A stretch of 64,000 nucleotides of DNA from Cichorium intybus (taxonomy: Eukaryota > Streptophyta > Magnoliopsida > Asterales > Asteraceae). The stretch spans positions 124,134,819-124,198,818 of the forward strand of contig CM042009.1 in the NCBI GenBank assembly GCA_023525715.1. The letters run 5' to 3'. Position 1 is the first letter of the stretch, and the number at the start of each line of letters is the position of its first letter. This document shows positions 21,917 to 34,469 of the stretch, piece by piece. The notes under the pieces were generated by a model. The model saw nothing but the letters and a program-made list of their open reading frames with translations. It did not search any database and was not told the DNA's origin. Both the position numbers and the translations under genes were made by a program.

Positions 21917-24377
21917 TTACAAACAGTTTAAAGGAGAATTACTCCAATCAACCCAATCAAGACTGCATTTACCGCATCTATGTTTTACCCAAAGAAAAAT
22001 CATAGATTTAATCGAGTCAATCACCTTGAACGGAGCATTAACAACGCCATTAAAAATTCTTTCATTTCTATTCCGCCACAACGCCCACAAAATGCCGAAA
22101 ACAATTGAGATCAAGGCTTTTTTCTTACGTTTGGACCCCAATTTCAATCCAACCACCAAGTCGATAGAATCCTTTACTGTGGAAATATTGAAATCACTTA
22201 TATCGCACCACTCCATGATGCACCTCCACACCCGATCAGCATAAGGACAGCCTACCAGAAGATGATCAGAATTTTCGAGTCCCGAAATACAACCACTGCA
22301 CCATGGGGAATCTAATTTGATGTTTCTGCGAATAAGTGCAATTGACTAAGGAATTCGACCCAACCTCGCACGCCACACGAAACATAAAAATTTAAATGGG
22401 ACCCATTTGACCCACGGAAACACACCATCGTAAATGATATGAGGGGATCGATCAATCCTTGTTCTAATCATCACCACGCAGAACCCGTCCTTGCAGAAAT
22501 CCGATTCCCATGCATCACCGCCTTGTGCTCTCCTAATAACATCATGCACAAAAATGTTTACCTTTCGAAGATCCTTTTTACACCTGGTAATATTGTTCCA
22601 GACTCCAGGGATGTTTTTTTGGCGACAATATTATCATTTGCCCCTCCCACATAATTTATTCCATTAATTATTTTCGACCATAGCGAACTAGATGCGTTTT
22701 TAAGCTTCCACCACCACTTAGTTAACAAAGCTATGTTGAGAGCTTTGATAGAACCTAAGCCAAGACCACCAACTTCACGGGGAGCGATCATTCTGTCCCA
22801 CGCCACCCAATTGATTTTTTGGGACTCACCTTCACCTCCCTAAATAAAATTCCGACGGATCCTTTCCAAGCTATTATTCACAACTTTCGGGGCAGCAAAG
22901 AGGGACAAGTAGTAATTGGGGAGGTTACCTAAAACGGATTTGGCGAGGGTGACTCTACCGCAAAACATAAGTTCTTAGCTTTCCAAAGTGAGAGTTTTGC
23001 TTTGAATTTTTCAATAATCGGCTTCCAATGTTTAATTAAGTTCATATTAGCACCAACCGGCACCCCGAGATACATAAATGGGAGGGATGTCGGCTCACAA
23101 CCAAGGGGGCAGCCCCGCACTCGACTTCTCTATCATCTACCCCAATGCCAACAACTTTGGATTTATTGAAATTTACTTGAAGCCCCGAAAAAACATAAAA
23201 ACATCTAAGTATACGAGCAAGGTTGTCAATGTTATTTTTGGACCATTCACCCAAGAACAACGCGTCGTCTGCATAGAACAAATGCGAAAGAACCGGCCCC
23301 TCATTTGCGATTTGAATACCACGAAAAATGCCATTATCAATGGCTTCTTTCATGGCGATATTTAAGCCCTCCATCGCAATAATAAAAAGGAAGGGGGAGA
23401 GAGGATCACCTTGACGAACACCCTTTTGAAGAGAGAATTCACACGTTGGGCTCCCATTAACGATCACCGAAGCCCTCGCCGATGCTAAACATCCTTTGAT
23501 CCAATTACGTCATTTATCTCCAAAGTTCATTTGCATCATCAAGGAATCTAAAAAACCCCAGTTTAATGAATCAAACGCCTTATTAAAATTGGCATTAAAA
23601 ATAAGGAATTTCTTCTTTTTCGCCTTCCCCCAAGAGCATACTTCATTAACAATAAGTGGGCCCTCAAGAATATATCTATATGCCACAAACGCCGATTGTA
23701 CCTCATCAATGCATTCACCAATCACGAGCTTCAATCTAGAGGCAAGAAGCTTGGAAATTATCTTATAAATAGATCCGATGAGGCTAATAGGTCTATAATC
23801 ACCGAGAATAAGAGGATCCTTTGTTTTTGCAACTAATGTGATAAAGGAGGAATTACACCCTCTCGATATAGTTCCAAAAGTTTCAAAGTGTCTAAGACAC
23901 CCAATAATGTCATCTTTTAATAACGCCCAAAAACGCTTGAAAATTTTGAAAGAAAATCCATCCGGTCCTGGGGCCTTATCACTACCACAACTCCAAACCA
24001 CTTTTTTGATTTCTTCCAACGTAAACTCCCCTTCCAAAAAACACCGACTTGCGTTTGAAATCGATTTGAATTTTGAGCTGCGAAATGTCGGCCTTGAAGC
24101 CCATTTTTCGCTAAATTTATCAGCAAAAAAATCTAGCGATCTCGGCTTTCATATCCCCCGGAGTAGTCACCCAATCATCGTTAATTAGTACACCGTGGAT
24201 ATGATTCTTTCGAATTCGATTAGCCACGTATCCATGGTAGAAACGCGAATTTTCGTCCCCATCTATCTACCATTTAATTCGGGCCTTTTGTTTCAAGTCA
24301 ATCAATGATAGTCTTTCAAGTTCATCAATTCTACAAGAAATTCTGTTCCTCTCCTCCAAATCACCATCACACAGGCC
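21917..24377 (-). pseudogene. LINE ORF2, reverse transcriptase and C-terminal zinc region
   Basis: Read downward from 24377. A linker (ELERLSLIDLKQKARIKW) is followed by RT motifs KAPGPDGFSFKIFK (~23960), RPISLIGSIYKIISK (~23790), KGVRQGDPLSPFLF (~23410) and the catalytic LFYADDALFL (~23280), then LPFMYLGVPVG and GGLGLGSI. The last part (22346-21917) has WRARLGRIP, a C..C..H..C-type zinc region with NSDHLLVGCPYADRVW (22275-22225), and GILWALWRNRNERIF typical of plant LINE C-termini. ORF2 protein would nick target DNA and copy LINE RNA there. Frameshifts near 24030, 23510 and 23090 and several stops inactivate it. Confidence 0.9.
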
Positions 24378-25726
24378 GCTAGTGTAACGACCCAAAAATA
24401 TGTCTAAATAGAAAGTAAGAAGTAAAGGAATAATTAGTAAGTAATTATTCATATTTTGAGCAAAAGGGTATTTTGGTAATTTTCAATTACTATTATAAAA
24501 TGAAAAGAATAATATTTTCATTAAGAATGAAGTATATGAACTACATTATAGTAATAAGTGTGAAGTATGAAGAATGAAAAGACAAAAGTGAGTGAAAAGT
24601 ATAAAATGACCAAAAAGGGTATTTTTGTCATTTTAAAGTTTTAACCTCATGATGAGATTTGTATGTGTTAAAATATTCTTAATATGTAAAATAAGTTTAG
24701 AAGTGAGGCAAAACTCTAAGACTTGAAAGTTCTAAGAAATAAAGAGAGTTTTGTGCCTAAAGTGAAAAGTATGAAAGTTGAGGGACCAAATGATAATTGT
24801 TGCAAAATATGAAGGTATAAATAGAAAGAACCTTCTATTCCTTTCCATTAGAAACGTGAAATACCTCCAGGTGAAGAAACCCAACTCGTTTCTTGAAGGT
24901 TCTTGTGATATTGAAGTTGAATTGAAGGAACAAATTTGGAATTGGTGATTCCCAAGCAACTCAAGTTAAGAACTTCATCTTTCCAAGCTAATTTAACCCA
25001 TCTTGCGTAGAAGGGTATGAGTGAATTCGAAAATTGGTGAAAATATAATGTTAATTCTGTAGTTCCAACCTTTAGACCATGTTCTAATCATCATTGGAAC
25101 TCAATTCCACCTTTAGAAACGATTAGAAGCAAAGGAATTGACAAATGTGTTCATGAACCCTAGAATTCGGGTTTGTGAGCATTGGTTTGATTATAATGTT
25201 TATTGAGTAATAACTAATAAGGGTTGTATAAGAGGTTTAGAAATGTTCTAAATACCATGTTTTAACCTTTAATTGAATTGGTTTTGAGCTGGAACCAAAC
25301 AGATCAAAGATTAGAAGTTGTGCAGGAAATAGGAATTGGGGTCTGCAGCGTCACACGCCCCCGTGTGATCCTGACACGGGGCAGTGTAGATTTGGACAGT
25401 CAAGCAAAAAGTGGGTCTGTAAGTTCTAGACGACCCGTGTGATTTCTACAGTACCCGTGTGACCTGGACTTGTATAATTCACTTACATTATGACCTTAAT
25501 TGAGTAGTTTGATCCCCTAATCTTTAGTATATGTATAATAGAGTGTGAAAACATGAAAATGAGTATAATAGCACATAGGTTAAGTAATCTTTACATATCG
25601 TTAAGACTTAACATGTTTTAATAAGAATGTTAATGAACTCCTTAGGTAATTAAGGAGTAAAAATTAATGGAATGGAAGGGACAAGGAAACGGAGTAACCC
25701 TAGTTAGACATCTCTAACTAGCCAAG

Positions 25727-26822
25727 TGACAACGCCTAGTAATATCATATATTTTAGTCGTTATTGAGCCCTATTCTTAGTGAAATTATATCACATATCT
25801 ACTGGTATTACTCACTTTTCGTGCCAGCACTTGTTTGGAAAGAAATAATGAAAACAGGGACTAAAAGCGTGTAATTTGGAAGAAGTTTGAAGATCAAAGC
25901 AAAATCAGGAAAATACGTACGTGCACCGCGGAAATCATCAAGGCGCGACGCGGTGATGAGGCGGTGGAAAACATTCAAATGCCGAAGAAACGGGGATAAG
26001 CCAGCACACGCGACGCGGGATCCATAAAAGCGCAGCGCGGTCTCGAGATTTTTGCAACTATAAATAGAGGCTTTTAGGTCGCAAAAACGAGCGAAGACCT
26101 GGTGTAAAATCGACCCCCAAGGCTCTTTGACTCCGTGATTCAGCTTCAAGAACCACCTTTTGGTATTTCTATGTTTTTATCTTTAATTTTCATTTAGTTT
26201 AGTAGTTAATAATCATTGGCTAGTATCTTTGGGAGTGACAACCATTGATATTTAGTTCTAGTTTCTGTTTTTGGACCCTTTGGTTACTGTTTTGTATCAC
26301 TGGATCTGAGTTTAAGTTAATGAATCATTTGGTTACAAGTAATTGCTTCTTTTCAGCATTTATGCTTGTTATTGGATTGTGAATGTTTATTTTGTGTTTG
26401 GATGCTTGAATGACCTTGATTGGACTGATTTCCCTTGCTGATTTCAGTGACCAACTAGGGTTAACTTTTTGGTTTGAACTTAGCCAATGACTGTTCATTT
26501 GGACTTTAGTTATTGGTTTAGTTTTTGCTTTGTTTGTGTTTGATGTTTGGATTGCCTTTGCTTGCTTCTGAATTGGAGATGTACTTCTGATTTTAGTAAG
26601 TGACTAGGTTTGGTTGATAGTTTTAGTTTAGTTGATGCTCTTTGGGATTGATAGTCAAAAGTAGGAACTAGGTCCTCTGACTGTAGCGTGACACTGCAAT
26701 TGGTAATCTGTCACCGGTCTCGGCCACATAACTCCTGTGGATCGACCCTGACTTCCACTGTGCTAAGTGAGAGTGAGGTTTATTTTTCTATTTTTGACCG
26801 CATGACGACCGCTGCGATGTCA
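25727..26822 (+). repeat. 5' LTR of Athila-like element 2
   Basis: TGACAACGCC...GCGATGTCA. TATA box TATAAATAG at 26059-26067, preceded by four GC-rich words (gtgcaccgcgg, ggcgcgacgcgg, cacgcgacgcggg, gcgcagcgcgg). About 11 differences from the 3' LTR in the first 400 bp by eye, several of them CpG transitions. Confidence 0.92.
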
Positions 26823-26827
26823 AATTT

Positions 26828-26844
26828 TGGCGCCGTTGCTGGGG
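26828..26844 (+). other. Primer-binding site, element 2
   Basis: TGGCGCCGTTGCTGGGG, five bases inside the LTR, differing by one base from element 1's site. Confidence 0.85.
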
Positions 26845-27057
26845 AGTTGTGAGCTTGAGATTAGGTGATTTGTAGGACTTGTTAGTTTAGTTTCTTTTTA
26901 GTTGGTTAGTAATTTTGATTTTTTGGTTTTTGATTTTTCGGGCGTGTTGCATTAGTGCATGCGTACCTATAGGGGTGAGTAATTATCCCCTTTGCATTTT
27001 TACTCAGAGATCGAGCGAACTGCGTGCAAAATCCATACACTTAGGCGTTTGAATACA

Positions 27058-29347
27058 ATGAGTTTTAGTAATGTCAGTAGTAGTATGGTGAGTGTTGCCC
27101 AGGAACCCACGGGTGAGGCAACGGGATGTCATTTATTCCCCCGGTTTTAGAATTTCACATTGGGAGCACGAGTGCTACTGGTGGTGCAGCTTCAGCCCCT
27201 GCACCTATACGTTCATGCACTCCGCTGTCGATTCCACCATTTCAACCTTTATCCCAACCTCAATCCACAAACCCATTTACATCTGCCATGTCATGGGGAG
27301 CGCCGTCCCGTGATGGCACCCCAGTATCTAGACAGCAGACACCTATTTCTCAACCCATTTCTCAACCAGCACCAGTACTTTTTAAACCTCAAACCACATT
27401 CCAACCTATACCACCGCAACACCAATACCAGCAACCACCTCAGCAACAGTACCAATATCAAGAGGCTGAGGAGAGATATGATGAAGAAGATGAAGGATGG
27501 GTTCCACCAGCACCACAGCAACCATGGAACCGAGGTCGGGGACCTCCAAGAAGAGCACAACATCAGCAACCACCACAAGGTCAGCAGAGATACAATGATC
27601 ATCACTTCTACGGTAACCCTGCTCAACCCTTGTATTTTGCATAACCGAGGGGGCAATCAGTTGCATCACACTTCCAGCCACGGGAGTACGATGACTCGTT
27701 GCCCATTTACATTCCTGAGGATATAGAATCTCAAGTAGAAATTAGGCCTCAGTTCTTAGGGATACTACCAGAATTTAGGGGGTACAAATAGGATGACCCA
27801 TACAATCACTTGTATGAGTTTATAGCCATAGCCAATGCTAACACCCTTAGGAATACTAATAAGAACCTTTTTAGACTAAGATTGTTCCCATTCACTCTTA
27901 AGGACAAAGCCAAATATTGGTTTACATCCTTACCCTCGAATAGCATAACTACATGGGATCAGCTCAAAGCTAAGTTCTTACAAGAATTCTATCCGGCAAG
28001 CAAGACGACGGAAATCAGGAGGGCTATTCAGGATTTCCACCAAAAGCCTGGAGAAGCTTTTCATGAAGCATGAGATCGTCTAAAGGAGCTGATGAGGTCA
28101 TGCCCTCATCACAATATTCCTAAGTGGCAACTGGTCAAGGTATTCTTTGAAGGAGCAAGTGAGACGAACCAAGCCATGATTAACGCGTCATCTAGTGGCA
28201 CTATTATGATGCAAGACCCGGAGGAGGCTTGGCAATTTTTGGAGCAGCTAAGTAATGGCTCCAACGTGAATTTTTCTACAAGGAAGACGGTAGGCACTGC
28301 CGCAGCAATAGGAGCCGATGCCGACTGGAAAAAGGATGTAAAGAAGGAGATAAGTGAGCTCAATAGGAAATTTTATAGGCTCGTGTCTACTCTGCAGAAT
28401 GGACCTCAAAGTCAGCCACAAGGAGGTCAAGGAGGACCAAAGACTCAAGAAGCGAATCAAGTCTATGGTCAGGGTCAAGGACAGAATGGCAATGGACGAC
28501 CCTACAGACCATATAACCAAGGTCAGCAGAATTTCAATAGCCAGAGGCAGAACAACTACCAAGGGCAGTGATCTAACCCGCCCAAGCAGCATCAACCGCG
28601 AATGGTAATGCCAATGGAAATGGTAGCAGCAACAATAGGGGGCCCAATAACTCCGTCAACAATGCCCCAGGGATGCAGGAGGATCTGGTCGCGAAAATAT
28701 ATGAAATGTTCAATACAACACAGCAGCAATCGCAGGCCAATGCGAAAGCCATAATCAATATAGAGAGGAAAATTGCCCAAATGGCTGAATACCAACGGAA
28801 AAGAGATAATGGGAAGCTGCCAAGTACCACAGAAGTCAATTCGACCAATGGTCAACAAGCCGGGAAGGAACATGTCAACACTGTCGATGCTGAATGGAGG
28901 AAAGTCACCCTGGAAGATCTGCTAGAATCTGGAAATGAGGCAGAGAGTAAAGAAGAAGAAGTTAAGGAAGAGGTTGATATTGAAAAGGAAAATAGGGAAG
29001 ATGAGGAATTAAAGGAAATCCCTGTTGAGAAGGAAGCTCAACCAGAGGAGAATAAGGATAGCCAAGAGGAGAAGCAGCCAATCATAGCTAGAATCAAACA
29101 AAGAAAGAAGGACAAGAAGGGGAAGACAAAGCAAGAAGCATCTAAATCGACAAGGCCGTCGATGAACCAACCTTTGTGGGATGAACTTAAGAACGCTCTC
29201 AAGGATACAAGAATTCTTCGGGAAATGTGCGAAAAAAATGGAAAAAGTAATACTCCCACACCTGACACTGTGAGGTTGACTATTAAGGCTAGTGAGGCAC
29301 TGTTGGGAACACTGCCAAGAAAGAAAAGGATCCTGGATCACCACTGA
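27058..29347 (+). pseudogene. Athila-lineage gag, element 2
   Basis: A plausible start ATG is at 27058. A Pro/Gln/Ser-rich N-terminal region leads to a capsid-like domain (27810-28270: LFRLRLFPFTLKDKAKYWF, the WDQLKAKFLQEFYP block, RSCPHHNIPKWQLVKVFFEG), which is the retrotransposon gag domain. A Gly/Gln/Asn-rich stretch follows, then a Lys/Glu-rich charged tail (28880-29160). Gag would coat the element RNA. It is broken by a shift between 27058 and 27126, stops at 27642, 27790, 28071 and 28569, and another shift before 28673. No zinc knuckle is evident. The basic Gln/Asn/Gly region may take that role. Confidence 0.85.
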
Positions 29348-29367
29348 TCACTGCTACTGTAGGAGAT

Positions 29368-30111
29368 GTGGTCATTAGGAACACCTTGCTGGATTTGGGA
29401 GCAAGTGTGAATGTGCTACCGGGATACTTGTATGATAAATACAAGAATGAGGAATTAGAGCCAGCAAAGACTGTGTTACAGCTGGCTGATCAGTCAACTA
29501 GAGTATCCCGAGGTAAGCTTACTAATGTCATAGTAAAGGTTGGGGATTTCTTTTACCCAGTGGACTTTTTAGTCATGGAGTATGAGAGTCAGGAGGATGC
29601 GCCCGCGTTAATACTAGGACGTCCGTTCTTGGCTACAGCTGGCGCTATTATCGACTGCAAAACAGGAGATTTGGACATCTTCTTCGGGTCTAGAAAGAGA
29701 AGGTTAAATATGTTTGGAAGTCCCATATCTCTAGCTCAAGGGTATGATGATAAGAATTTGGATAGCAACTTGCTGATGGAGCCTGGGGTTAGGGACAAAA
29801 GAACAATATGGATGCGACCGGGAGAAGGAGGAAAAGAGGAAGTCTTGAAGGACACAAAGGAGCATCCATTGTCCACCATTGATAAAGAGCAGCTGTTGGA
29901 CATGATGGAGATGTTGGAAGCAAGGCACCAACAGTATGAGAAGGATGCAAGGGAAAGAGAAGCAAAGGTCTTTCAGCTTCTGGAAGCCCAGCAACAATGG
30001 ATTAGCAGGGTTAGTGACAGGATGACTCAGCTCACTTCGTTGATGTCAATGATGGCCCACAATTTTGCACCAAATCACAAGGAGATGTCATCAGGAATTC
30101 AAGAAGAATAG
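29368..30111 (+). pseudogene. Retropepsin-type protease with coiled-coil tail, element 2
   Basis: The frame opens with VIRNTLLDLGASVNVLPGYL, where DLGAS replaces the usual D(S/T)GA active site as in other Athila proteases. It continues with the flap region and ALILGRPFLATAGAIIDCKT, the conserved hydrophobic-hydrophobic-Gly-Arg block. After the protease (~120 residues) comes a ~110-residue charged, helical tail (DMMEMLEARHQQYEKDARER), ending at a TAG, not in reverse transcriptase. The frame itself (247 codons) is open, but the upstream gag frame is broken and shifted. The enzyme would cleave the gag precursor. Confidence 0.85.
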
Positions 30112-30859
30112 AAGAAGGAACAGCATGTCTGGCTGAAGACGTTAAACTTAGAGCTTGTTGGGAGGCAACCCATCTTTTCATAGGTTAGGTACTGTATTCT
30201 TAGGAGTAATTAGGAAATTATATCATCGTCATTTGCAGGTATTATTGGTCTAAGGCAAGTGTGGGGTTGTTTTGAAGAATTAGGATTTTTGATGACCGCG
30301 CCGCGGTCAGGCAGATTGCGTGCCGCGGGATCGTAAACCAACCCGATGCGCAGGGGTTGATTTGGGAGCACGCGCGCCGCGGTTCGCTCATATCCACGCC
30401 GCAGGAATTGATCGGTTGGAATCCTTCGATATTAAGGTAAGCCGTGACACTATTCACACACACCACGCCTCGGAGCTTTGATCATCGAAAATTTCTCGTG
30501 TTTTTTCTTGCTCATTTAATTCCTACTACCAAGGTACGTCATTCTAACTAGCTTTTAATTGTTAAAACTAGTGATTAGGCAGTTGATTTGGGTGATTTCT
30601 CCAAAAACTCAAAAACTTAGAAATCGCCAATGCTGACTCGTAGGGTGTTTATTTTGCCAAATAATGACCCTAGATGAGTTAGTCGGCACTTAGGCTACCT
30701 TGTAGTGTAATTGGATTGAATTTAAACATGTTAAATCGTGATTTTGGACTTGGAATTGGAAACAGCCGCTTGCCTCGCCGCGCCCTGGTTCTTGGGCCGC
30801 GCCGCGGTGCGGTGGGGAAGAAAAGGACCTAAATTGCAAAATTTTTTCCTTTTGTGCAG
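30112..30859 (+). other. Conserved non-coding block between protease and second ORF, element 2
   Basis: Counterpart of 6676-7437, with the same gacgttaaac and gggaggcaaccca words (~30137-30172) and GC-rich words at ~30298, 30321, 30370, 30775 and 30797. No ORF is supported. Confidence 0.6.
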
Positions 30860-32053
30860 ATGTCGTTCAGATTAGACCACCAGTTTCTGCAGTTCCCTGC
30901 TGAGCTGGACAGTTCAGCGGAGTATATTTCAGGGAGGGATGCCCTCATTGGTCGCCGGGTTCTCGAGGCGACGATCATCGATCGGGACATTCTGCGAGAC
31001 GCTGGGCTTTGGGGCGAGATCGAGCCATTTTTGCACCGTACATGGGTTGATGGAGAGGCCAGGTTCACATGCCGAGGCTGGGACAGCATCATGGCCACCG
31101 AGGAGGACACAGTATATACCGAACTTCTGTTGGAGTTCCTATCTACTGTCCGTTTTGCACCAGGTTCTCAGGAGGCCCGTTCCAGGCTCGTACGGTTTAG
31201 ATTGAGGGGTGTGCACATGGAGTGCAACCTCCAGGTGTTTGGGAGGCGCACCGGCATCTACACGGAGGCGGATCTACAGCACCGCCACTTCGCGTAGTTC
31301 CTTACGGCGTGCATTCAGGGGCAGCCCGAGAGGGCTGTCAATATGGAGGTTTGGGCACCATTATCCAATGTATTCTACGAGGCGGGGACATCCAGAGAGA
31401 GCCATCTTCGCGATCCACTTCACCGACTCATGCACCGCATCGTCTCCACCTCCATCATGCATTGGGAGGGGGACGAGAAGGTGTCCGGCGAGGACATGAC
31501 GTATCTCTGGGTCCTCCTTGACCCCTCCAGGTTCCTTCACCTCCCGTTCGCCCTAGCTGTCTCCCTGTCCACCCGTGCGACGGGTGCATCCGCCAGCAGT
31601 CCTCTCGGCCGTGGGTATTTCATCACCCGCTTGGCCCGTTCATACCGGATTCTTACTGCTCTGGTTGTGCCATCCTTGACCGCTTTACCTCCAGTTCGCA
31701 CTACGGCGCGAGCCCTGGAGAAGATGGGGCTTATTGAGCAGTAGCGCCCGGGCCAGTTTGTGAGGGTGGCGACTGAGGCACCTCAGGACCCCCTGCCAGC
31801 TTACGCCCAGCCGGGTAGGAGATGCCAGAGGCCGGCAGCTCCAGCAGATCCAGCGCCACCACAGCCACAGCAAGAGGAGGTGACAGAGATGAGGCGACTG
31901 CAGGATCGAGTCGCCAGGATGGAGGACCAGCTGGAGTGGATCGGGGAGGTACTTTTGGACTTAGCCACACAACAGGGACAGCGCCCCCGACCATTCCCAG
32001 CCCGAGAACATGATCATGAGGCTGGTTCTTCCAGGCCACCAGGTGGCGATTGA
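30860..32053 (+). pseudogene. ATHILA ORF1-like second ORF, element 2
   Basis: A ~398-codon frame starting MSFRLDHQFLQFPAEL, broken only by TAG at 31295-31297 and 31742-31744. Conserved blocks: RRVLEATIIDRDILR, TVYTELLLEFLSTVRF, FGRRTGIYTEADL, HRLMHRIVSTSI, GEDMTYLWVLLDPSRFLHL, ITRLARSYRILTA. A Pro/Gln-rich stretch and a coiled-coil (MRRLQDRVARMEDQLEWIG) follow. This resembles the ATHILA ORF-1 family (PF03078), placed 3' where env-like ORFs sit in other Athila elements. No signal peptide or membrane segment is seen, which argues against an envelope function for this ORF. Confidence 0.7.
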
Positions 32054-33076
32054 TGTATTTTCTTTTTCTTTTTCTTCTTTTTGGATATATGTACTGTACC
32101 TATGACAGTACTATCTTTTAGTTGTTTATATTTTATTTGTATATTCTGTTTGCATTTGATGTTTTTGTTGAGTCATGCATGTTATACCAAAATAGGAGGA
32201 GTTGTTTCAAGCAAATGTGGGGTCACTGTGCCCCCTCCACTTGCTTTGACTACCGGCGTGTTCACTGTTGCATTACAACTCCAGAACGCGAAATCAACGA
32301 CCTTTTTGTTCGTATTTTGTACCTGTGATACCAAGTACCAACCAAGCGATCTACCGTCCAAAGGGGTAACTCTTTCTCCCTTGTTTTGAATCTATTTTTT
32401 GTACAACGGGGACGTTGTACAATTTTAAGTGTGGGGTGTGGACGGTCGAAAGAGTGTGTTTTTAGAAATTTTTGCGGGAAATGACCGATTTTCAAAATTT
32501 TAGCAACTTTTTCAAAATTTTATTAGATTATAATTTTGAAATGAATAGTTTGTGATTGTTTATAGCATTAGTATTTTTCGAGAGATACTATGTAGTTGTG
32601 ATCATGGTATTAGTTGAGTCAAATAAGTTGAGTTTTAGGAGTTAGAAGATTGGACTGTTTTAGGATTGGAATTTAGGAAGGAACTGTCAATCAGTGACCT
32701 TTGTTGTTCGAGCCGGTAGGTCTAAAATGGGTGGGCCTTACGCACCTTGCCACCTAAGATCGTTTGGTCTAGGATGGTATTTCCGAAAGCTCGCTACACG
32801 GACAACATCGAAAGTCATGGACAATTCTTTAATGGCCTTTAGAATCTGAATGAGTACGTACACTTCATTGTAGACAGAAAATTTGTAATCAAGGGTTCTC
32901 TAGAAAGCCATGAATTCCAAAGAACATTCCGATTATGTTTTCACGAACTATTCCATTCTAGGTCATAAGGCAATAAGCTTTAAAACTAAACACAGTCAAA
33001 AATTGTTTGAATCTTAGTTAAAATCTATTAAAAACTCTCATGCTTGGGGACAAGCAAGGCACAAGTGTGGGGTGTT
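32054..33076 (+). other. 3' untranslated internal region of element 2
   Basis: Close relative of 8587-9598. It contains the ctgtgccccctccacttgc block and ends caagcaaggcacaagtgtgg next to the 3' LTR, the likely plus-strand primer region. No ORF is supported. Confidence 0.6.
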
Positions 33077-34171
33077 TGACAACGCCTAGTAATATCATAT
33101 ATTTTAGTCGTTGTTGAGCCCTATTCTTAGTGAAATTATATCACATATCTACTGGTATTACTCACTTTTCGTGCCAGCACTTGTTTGGAAAGAAATAATG
33201 AAAACAAGGACTAAAAGCGTGCAATTTGGAAGAAGTTTGAAGATCAAAGTAAAATCAGGAAAATACGTACGCGCGCCGCGGAAATCATCAAGGCGCGACG
33301 CGGTGATGAGGCGGTGGAAAACATTCAAATGCCGAAGAAACGGGGATAAGCCAGCACGCGCGACGCGGGATCCATAAAAGCGCAGCACAGTCTCGAGATT
33401 TTTGCAACTATAAATAGAGGCTTTTAGGTCGAAAAAACGAGCGAATACCTGGTGTAAAATCGACCCCAAGGCTCTTTGACTCCGAGATTCAGCTTCAAGA
33501 ACCATCTTTTGGTATTTCTATGTTTTTATCTTTAATTTTCATTTAGTTTAGTAGTTAGTAATCATTGGCTAGTATCTTTGGGAGTGACAACCATTGATAT
33601 TTAGTTCTAGTTTATGTTTTTGGACCCTTTGGTTACTGTTTTGTATCACTGGATCTGAGTTTAAGTTAATGAATCATTTGGTTACAAGTAATTGCTTCTT
33701 TTCGGTATTTATGCTTGTTATTGGATTGTGAATGTTTGTTTTGTGTTTGGATGCTTGAATGACCTTGATTGGACTGATTTCCCTTGCTGATTTCAGTGAC
33801 CAACTAGGGTTAGCTTTTTGGTTTGAACTTAGCCAGTGACTGTTCATTTGGACTTTAGTTATTGGTTTAGTTTATGCTTTGTTTGTGTTTGATGTTTGGA
33901 TTGCCTTTGCTTGCTTCTGAATTGGAGATGTACTTCTGATTTCAGTAAGTGACTAGGTTTGGTTGATAGTTTTAGTTTAGTTGATGCTCTTTGGGATTGA
34001 TAGTCAAAAGTAGGAACTAGGTCCTCTGACTGTAGCGTGACACTGCAGTTGGTAAGCTGTCACCTGTCTCGACCACGTAACTCCTGTGGATCGACCCTGA
34101 CTTCCACTGTGCTAAGTGAGAGTGAGGTTTATTTTTCTATTTTTGACCAAATGACGACCGCTGCGATGTCA
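33077..34171 (+). repeat. 3' LTR of Athila-like element 2
   Basis: TGACAACGCC...GCGATGTCA, with TATA box TATAAATAG at 33409-33417. Followed directly by the second ccaag. Confidence 0.92.
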
Positions 34172-34469
34172 CCAAGGTGAGTAAATGTAACTTTTATCCA
34201 CTTTGAGATACATGGCAAATATTATAAAATATTTATGTATTTTTCTACATGAAGAGATGAATATGTGTTAATACTTATGTTATATTGATAAGTATTATAT
34301 GGGATAATGATATGGGTGTTCTAATAAGAATACCATATTATGAATAGTATATGAATGATAAGTAAGATATGAGTAATGATATAAGAATTGGTATTTGGCT
34401 TATAGCCTTAAAAATACATAGAAGTAATGATGATATGGTAGAAAGAGTATATGTAAAAGTGCAAGAATG

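Larger units (their letters stand above)
25727..34171 (+). mobile_element. Athila-like non-autonomous LTR retrotransposon, element 2
   Basis: 8445 bp with a perfect ccaag target duplication (25722-25726, 34172-34176). LTRs are 1096 and 1095 bp. It has a tRNA-Asp-type primer site, a gag-protease region (27058-30111), an ATHILA ORF1-like second ORF (30860-32053), and no reverse transcriptase, RNase H or integrase in the 6.25 kb interior. In canonical Athila elements these would follow the protease; here the protease frame ends and the shared gacgttaaac block begins. It depends on another element for copying and integration. Confidence 0.92.

Noticed and set aside
30860..32053. Envelope protein
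   Set aside because: The position fits, but there is no signal peptide, no transmembrane segment and no glycoprotein-like features.
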